Source: Chamaea fasciata
Taxonomy: Eukaryota > Chordata > Aves > Passeriformes > Sylviidae
Direction: 5' to 3'
Length of the DNA stretch: 64,000 nt
Assembly: GCA_029207755.1 (NCBI GenBank)
Contig: JARCOQ010000591.1
Span: forward strand, 1 to 64,000
A program made the translations under genes and the position numbers. Position 1 is the stretch's first letter. Every line of letters starts with the position of its first letter. Below are positions 59,501 to 64,000 of the stretch, one piece after another. Under the pieces are notes generated by a model that made no database searches, had not been told where the DNA came from, and saw only the letters and a program-made list of their open reading frames with translations.

Positions 59501-61041
59501 GTTTGGGGTGATTTTTGGGGGGTTGGGGCTGGTTTTGGGGGCGCTGACCCCCCGCGTGTCCCCCCCAGCCCCATTTGCATCCCCTGCACCGAGGGGGCGG
59601 CGCGGGCGCTGCGGCTGCCGGAGAGGAGCTCGTGCCAGGAGCACCGTGAGCCCCCCGGGACCCCCAAAAACACCCCAAACTCCCCCCGGGACCCCCAAAA
59701 AACACCTGGGACCCCCAAAAAACACCTGGGACCCCCAAAATCCACCCGGGACCCCCAAAACACCCCCAAACCCCCCCTGGGACCCCCAGACACCCCCTGG
59801 GACCCCTCTGAGACCCTTTGGGACCCCTGGGACTCCCCGTGGGAACACCTGGAACCCCCCTGAGATCCCTTGGGACCCCCGTGTGACCCCCCCATGACCC
59901 CTGACCCCCGTGTGACCCCCGTGTGACCCCCCCATGACCCCTGACCCCCGTGTGACCCCCGTGTCCCCCCAGGCCGGCTGCTGCTGCCCCCCAAGAACGT
60001 GGAGGCGTTCTTCCTGAGCCCCCGGGGCAACGCGGGGCTGAAGCGGCAGCAGGTGCTGCTCAAGCTGGGGGACCAGGTGGGGACACACCTGGGGACACAC
60101 CTGGGGACACACCTGGGGACACCTGTGTGTGACACCCGTGTGTGTGACACCTGGGGACACCCGTGTGTGTGACACCTGGGGACACCTGTGTGTGTGACAC
60201 CTGTGTGGGACACACCTGGGGACACCTGTGACCCCCAGGTGACCTCTGACCTCTGTGTCCCCAGCGGGGTCCGTGCGAGGCCGACGCCCTCCGGGCCCCG
60301 CCCTACGCCAACGTCTCCACCCTCGATGACGTCATCACCCCGCGCTTCCTCTGCTCGGGGGGGCACGAGCCCCGTGTGGACCCCAACGCCCGCTCCGGTA
60401 CGGACCAGTATAAACCAGTAGGGACCAGTGCAGCCCCACACCGACCCCGAAGGGGCTCGTCCCTTCCCCCAGTTTGTCCCAGTCCCCCCTCAGTCCCTCC
60501 AGTCCATTTCCAGTCCATTCCCAGTCCCCCCAGTCATTCCCAGTCTCTCCCAGTCCCCCCAGTCCCTCCCAGTCCCCCCAGTCATTCCCAGTTCCCCCCA
60601 GTCGCCCCCAGTCCCCCCCAGTCATTCCCAGTCCCTCCCAGTCCCCCCAGTCATTCCCAGTTCCCCCCAGTCGCCCCCAGTCCCCCCAGTCATTCCCAGT
60701 TTCCTCCCCAGGTGACTCCGGCGGCCCCGTCGTCGTCACCTGGGGGAAGCGGCATTTCCAGGTCAGGGGGGACACTGGGGGGACTGGGACAAACTGGCGG
60801 GCGTGGTCGGCTGGGGCGTGGTCCCTGACCCCGGTTTGACCCCTGGTGGGCGTGGTCGGCTGGGGCGTGGTCCCTGACCCCGGTTTGACCCCAGGTGGGC
60901 GTGGTCAGCTGGGGCGTGGTCCCGCCCTGCGAGCGGTGCCGCTCCCCGTCCTTCGCCCGCGATTTCCACGTGAACCTGTTCGAGGTGCTGCCCTGGCTGA
61001 GGGAGAGGCTGAAGGACGAGGACCTGGGGTTCCTCCCCTGA
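48813..61041 (+). CDS. CFB: CFB, complement factor B (C2/B type serine protease)
   Basis: Secreted zymogen that binds C3b and, after factor D cleavage, forms the alternative-pathway C3 convertase. Eighteen exons, 759 residues (human 764): signal peptide, three CCP/sushi modules, a von Willebrand A domain and a trypsin-like domain. The catalytic His (SAAHCF), Asp ([10 protein letters not shown]) and Ser (GDSGGP) are all present, as is the VWA metal site (DASRS). The predicted factor D site lies in [10 protein letters not shown]. The C-terminus [17 protein letters not shown] matches mammalian factor B rather than C2. All junction phases agree. Oddity: the Cys two residues before GDSGG is replaced by Arg (NARSGDSGG). 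NELFE is tail-to-tail, as in mammals. Only one C2/B gene is present; no separate C2 is seen. Confidence 0.95.
48880..50060. repeat. CFB intron 1: CATAGAGACCCCA minisatellites
   Basis: Two phases. 48890-49330 is a higher-order array of about 60 bp built from CCCATAGAGACCCCACAGA. 49480-50030 is built from ACACCCCATAGAGCCC units. No exon seen. Confidence 0.85.
50330..51110. repeat. CFB intron 2: GGGGTCCCTCACTGTTATTT minisatellite
   Basis: About 27 units alternating TCACTGTTATTTTCGGGG and TGGTTATTTTCGGGG from 50530 on. It is preceded by G-rich GGGGGATTTGGGGGGTCC units. Confidence 0.85.
51310..51890. repeat. CFB intron 3: GGAATTTGGAGTCCTGGGG minisatellite
   Basis: Alternating GGGAATTTGGAGTCCTGG and GGAGTTGGGGGGTCCTGG units. 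51890-52190 is diverged G/T-rich intron. Confidence 0.85.
52600..53400. repeat. CFB intron 4: pyrimidine-rich minisatellite
   Basis: Units around CCCCTCACGTTTCTCACC and CCCTCCCATTCCC form a long polypyrimidine array ending at the exon-5 acceptor. Confidence 0.8.
53925..57227 (+). CDS. CFB: CFB exons 6-11: von Willebrand factor A domain
   Basis: Exons: 53925-54061, 54492-54630, 54815-54967, 55846-55947, 56713-56850, 57130-57227. Seen in order: [13 protein letters not shown] (cleavage region), [12 protein letters not shown] (MIDAS, DxSxS), [24 protein letters not shown] (MIDAS Thr), [10 protein letters not shown] (MIDAS Asp), [56 protein letters not shown] and SLCGL. This is a complete metal-binding A domain. 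Partial duplicates of the edges of exons 6, 7 and 8 lie in adjacent introns. Confidence 0.94.
54065..56700. repeat. CFB introns 6-9: CCCCAAAACAGC, CCCCAAAAACCGC, CCCCCAAACCCCCC and GGGGGATTTGGGG arrays
   Basis: Each intron between the VWA exons is nearly pure minisatellite: 54070-54340, 54980-55300, 55370-55840 and 55950-56690. The last switches to G/T-rich units such as TTTTGGGGTGG. No extra exon was seen apart from the exon-edge copies reported separately. Confidence 0.8.
57230..57880. repeat. CFB intron 11: CTGGGGACACACC minisatellite
   Basis: Units CTGGGGACACA and CTGGGACACAC for 640 bases, the same family as 31200-31800. Confidence 0.85.
58061..61041 (+). CDS. CFB: CFB exons 12-18: serine protease domain
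   Basis: Exons: 58061-58178, 58816-58966, 59569-59645, 59973-60076, 60265-60397, 60712-60761, 60895-61041 (stop TGA). Key segments: [85 protein letters not shown] and [15 protein letters not shown]. Human factor B has a Cys at the second position before GDSGG; here it is Arg. The usual partner Cys is still present in WGVVPPC, with a second Cys three residues later. Two degraded copies of the exon-18 5' edge precede it. Confidence 0.94.
58195..59540. repeat. CFB introns 12-13: CACACCTGGGGGGGCC, CACCCCTGGG and GGGTCCCTGAGGGATT arrays
   Basis: Intron 12 (58195-58795) consists of CACCTGGG-based units with GGGGGGCCGGGG inserts. Intron 13 (58980-59540) is G-rich with GGTCCCTGAAGGATTCTGG units. Confidence 0.8.
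60430..60705. repeat. CFB intron 16: CCCAGTCATTCCCAGT minisatellite
   Basis: Units CCCAGTCCCCCCAGTCATT and CCCAGTCCATT, ending at the exon-17 acceptor. Same 10-11 bp family as EHMT2 intron 7. Confidence 0.85.
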
Positions 61042-61686
61042 CACACCTGGGGACACCTGGACACACCTGGGGTTCCTCCCCTGACACACCTGGGACACCT
61101 GGGGACACCTGGACACACCTGGACACACCTGGGGTTCCTCCCCTGACACACCTGGGACACCTGGGGACACCTGGACACACCTGGACACACCTGGGGTTCC
61201 TCCCCTGACACGCCTGGGATACCTGAGATACAACTGGGGATACCTGGACACACCTGGGGGAACACCTGAACATACCTGGACACACCTGGGACACCTGAGA
61301 TACACCTGGGCATACCTGAACACACCTGGGGACATCTAGATACACCTGGGGTTCCTCCCCTGACACACCTGAGATACACCTGGACACACCTGGAGACACC
61401 TGGGCACACCTGCACAGAGCCTAGAGCTACCTTGAACGGGGCTGGACAGACCTGGAATTACCCGGGACACACCTGAACACACCTGGACGTGACCTGGCAG
61501 CCTCTGGCCGCACCTGAACACACCTGGACGCGTGTCGTGGCCGGATCCGGGGGCTCCCCAGGTGTCCCCTGGCTATCCCTGTCCCCTCCCCCATGACAAT
61601 AACCCCCCAGGTGACACCAAACACCCCCAGGTGACACCAAACCCCTCCAGGTGACACCAAACACCCCCAGGTGACGACGAACGTCC
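61042..61686. repeat. CFB-NELFE intergenic: CACACCTGGAC minisatellite
   Basis: The repeat begins right after the CFB stop: three units of about 55-60 bases with GGGGTTCCTCCCCTGACACA copy the last CFB codons and the stop region (61039, 61080, 61139, 61200). Diverged ACACACCTGG units run to about 61530. No AATAAA was seen for CFB; the nearest variant is AATAAC at 61599-61604. Confidence 0.75.
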
Positions 61687-61692
61687 TTTATT
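61687..61692 (-). terminator. NELFE polyadenylation signal overlapping the stop codon
   Basis: AATAAA on the minus strand (61692-61687) contains the TAA stop codon of NELFE (61690-61688), within CAATAAAGG. The 3' UTR would be only about 10-30 bases. Confidence 0.75.
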
Positions 61693-63871
61693 GTCCCCCG
61701 AACAAATCCTCGTTGTAAACCACCTGCGAGCGCTTGTCCCGGTGCGAGCCCTTGGCGCTGTTCTTCACCGCTGGGGGGCACGGGGGGGGTCAGGGGGGCT
61801 GGGGACACCGGGGGACACCCAGGGGACCCCAAAACCCGCCAGGGGACACCCAGGGACCCCCCAGGGACCCCCCAAATTCATCCTGGGACCCCCCAGACTC
61901 ACCCAGGGACCCCCAGAGCGATTTCCCGGTGGCGGCGTCCAGCAGCGGCTGCTTGCGGGCGATGCTGACCTTGAGCTGCACGTCCTGGACCACGGCCCCG
62001 TTCAGCTGGGGGGGCAAAAACGGGGGGTCAGGGACCCCAAAACCACCCCAGAGCCCCCCAGAATCCCCCCAAAATCCCCCCAGAGCCCCCCAAAATCCCC
62101 CAGAGCCCCCAGCCCCACCTCGGCCATGGCCTGGTCGGCCGACTCCATCTTCTCGAAGGTGACGAAGGCGCAGCTGAGGGGACAGCGGGACGCTCAGGCG
62201 TGGCCACGCCCCCACACGGGGTGGACACGCCCCTACACACCTGAAGGTCCTGGCCACGCCCACGCTGGGGGCACCACCCACTGCGGCCACACCCATCAAG
62301 CCTCAGCCCACCTGTGACCGTGCCCAACTTCAGCTCCACCCAGAGGTCCTGACCACACCCAGGACCCCCCTGACCACGCCCACAGAGCCACACCCATAGG
62401 CAGACCACACCCAGGATCCCTGACCACACCCTCCACAGCCTCACCCACCTTTAGCTTCACCCACAGGTCCTGACCGCACCCAGGACCCCCTGACCACGCC
62501 CACAGAGCCACACCCATAGGCAGACCACACCCCACCCACTTTTAGCTCCTCCCATCACTGGCCACATGCCCAGACCCCACCCCATTTAGCCCCTCCCACA
62601 AGCACCACCCACTTCCTGGGCGCGCCCACAAAGCCTCAATGCCGCCACCCGTGGCCCCGCCCACCCCCGGCCCCACCCACTTGCGGGGCGTGTCCATGGA
62701 GAGGTCGATGATGGCGCCGAAGGGGCCGAAGGCGGCGCGGAGCAGCTCCGGGCTGAGCTCGGCGCCGTGCACGTACAGAGTGTTCCCCTTGCGCGGGGGG
62801 CGGCGCTCGGGGAACGAGTCCGACCCTGGGCCCACCGGGGTCAGAGGTCACCGGAACAGGGCAGGGGTCACGGGGACGGGGCAGGGGTCACGGGAATGGG
62901 GGCAGGGGTCATGGAAACGGGGCAGGGGTCATGGAAACGGGGCAGGGGTCATGGAAACGGGGCAGGGGTCACAGGAATGGGGGCAGGGGTCTGGAAATGG
63001 GAACAGGCCCTGGGACTGGAGACCCCCCGGGCTGGAGAACCCCCCCAGACCCCCCCAGGACCCCCCCAGACCCCCCCAGGACCCCCCCAACCCCCCCCGG
63101 CCCCCCCAGCCCCCCCCGTACTCCGGAAGGTTCCGTCTCTCTCTCTCCTCTCGTCGCTCTCGGATTCGGGGTCCCACTCCAGGCTCCTCCCCCCACGCTC
63201 GGGGGGCTCCCCCCGCGCCCCTCCCCCCTCGGCGTCCCGCAGCCGCTCGGTGGCGCTGACGAAACTGGGGGGGGGAGGGGGGGTCAGGGGGGCCCAAAAA
63301 CCCCCCAAAACCCCCAAGAGACCCCAGACCATCGTGGGAGGAGCCCAGACCCACGTGGAGCAATCAGGGGGTCCCCAAAAACCCCACACCCACCCGGGGG
63401 GGTCCCCAAATCCCCCAGACCCCCAAATCCACACAGGGGAACCCCCAAACTCCCAGACCCACGTGGGAGGAAGATCAAGGGGTCCCCAAAACCCCCAGAC
63501 CCACGGGGGCTCCCCCAAACCCGCGGGGGCTCCCCCAGACCCCCAGACCCACGGGGGGGGTCCCCAAGCCCCCAGACCCACGGGGGCTCCCCCAGACCCA
63601 CGGGGGGCTCCCCCAGACCCACGGGGGTCACCCCCAAGCCCCCAGACCCACGGGGGGCTCCCCCAGACCCACGGGGGCTCCCCCAAGCCCCCAGACCCAC
63701 GGGGGGCTCCCCCCAGACCCACGGGGGCTCCCCCAGACCCACGGGGGGCTCCCCCAGACCCCCAGACCCACGGGGGGCTCCCCCAGACCCACGGGGGCTC
63801 CCCCAAGCCCCCAGACCCACAGGGGGTCCCCCTCACCTCTCATAGAGCGATTTCCTCTGGGGGCGGCGTGA
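61688..63871 (-). CDS. NELFE: NELFE, negative elongation factor E (C-terminal part, 5' end beyond window)
   Basis: RNA-binding subunit of the NELF complex that pauses RNA polymerase II. Exons: 63837-63871, 63122-63264, 62681-62825, 62119-62173, 61903-62005, 61688-61770, all with matching phases. Seen in order: SRRPQRKSLYES, FVSATERLRDAEG, SLEWDPESESDERRERDGTFR, RSDSFPERRPPRKGN, the RRM (TLYVHGAELSPELLRAAFGPFG, IIDLSMDTPR, CAFVTFEKMESADQAMAE), then VQLKVSIARKQPLLDAATGKSLWGSL and HRDKRSQVVYNEDLF. Mammalian NELFE has a long Arg-Asp dipeptide tract before the RRM; here it is reduced to a few charged residues. The N-terminal exons lie past base 64000. Confidence 0.95.
62250..62560. repeat. NELFE intron tandem duplication
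   Basis: Two copies of a segment of about 110 bases carrying AGGTCCTGACC and CCACACCCATAGGCAGACC (about 62330-62411 and 62448-62531), in a CCACGCCCAC-rich intron. Confidence 0.7.
63480..63830. repeat. NELFE intron: GACCCACGGGGGCTCCCCC minisatellite
   Basis: About 18 units of 18-27 bases ending just before the exon at 63837. The remaining sequence to 64000 is G/C-rich intron, where I see no exon. Confidence 0.8.
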
Positions 63872-64000
63872 CTGCGGGGGGAGGGGGAGATTTGGGGTGA
63901 CCGGGGGGATTTTTTTTGGGGGGGGGTGTCCCCCCCGGCTTTGAGGGACCCCCCAGGCCGAGGGAGGGTCCCCCCCCGCCCAGTCTGGGGGTCCCGGTAC

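Noticed and set aside
48813..61041. The complement gene as C2
   Set aside because: Cleavage-site region, VWA-to-protease linker and the [16 protein letters not shown] ending match factor B better. Birds are generally described with one C2/B gene, so C2-like roles cannot be excluded.

Overview
The window is a vertebrate genomic segment that reads as a bird, most likely GC-rich microchromosome DNA carrying part of the MHC (class III-type). This rests on vertebrate multi-exon genes with canonical GT-AG introns, a single C2/factor-B-type gene, very high GC, and introns filled almost entirely with minisatellites. No transposon, tRNA, rRNA or CRISPR array was recognised. Species calls are inference; gene identities come from recalled human family sequences compared with the spliced translations.

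Layout, left to right. (1) EHMT2 (G9a histone H3K9 methyltransferase), minus strand, about 1-25073. There are 28 exons with consistent splice phases, from ATG to the post-SET domain at the left window edge, where the stop codon cannot be settled. (2) ZBTB12, minus strand, 27117-29128, two coding exons (BTB domain plus four zinc fingers). (3) A CpG-rich promoter-like interval, 30.2-32.3 kb, with a 56-bp repeat array. (4) A corneodesmosin-like (CDSN) secreted Gly/Ser/Tyr-rich protein gene, minus strand, 33840-36357, two exons with a TATA box. (5) PPP1R18 (phostensin), plus strand, 40134-45902, with a frame break inside its long coding exon. (6) CFB (complement factor B), plus strand, 48813-61041, 18 exons and 759 residues. 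(7) NELFE, minus strand, tail-to-tail with CFB and cut off by the right edge.

EHMT2-ZBTB12 and CFB-NELFE are the mammalian class III neighbours. CDSN and PPP1R18, which lie in the class I region in human, sit between them here, where mammals have C2. The genes are not an operon: EHMT2 and ZBTB12 are nuclear repressors, NELFE is a pausing factor, CFB is a secreted complement protease, PPP1R18 is a cytoskeletal PP1 partner and the CDSN-like protein is probably epidermal.

The most striking signal is a repeated class of splice-site-anchored partial exon duplications. Short direct copies of an exon edge, with its donor or acceptor, lie in the adjacent intron at eleven exon edges in three genes. 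In EHMT2 intron 7 one such edge (the last codons of exon 7 plus its GT donor) has been amplified to 28 extra copies over 3.4 kb, embedded in an 11-bp satellite.
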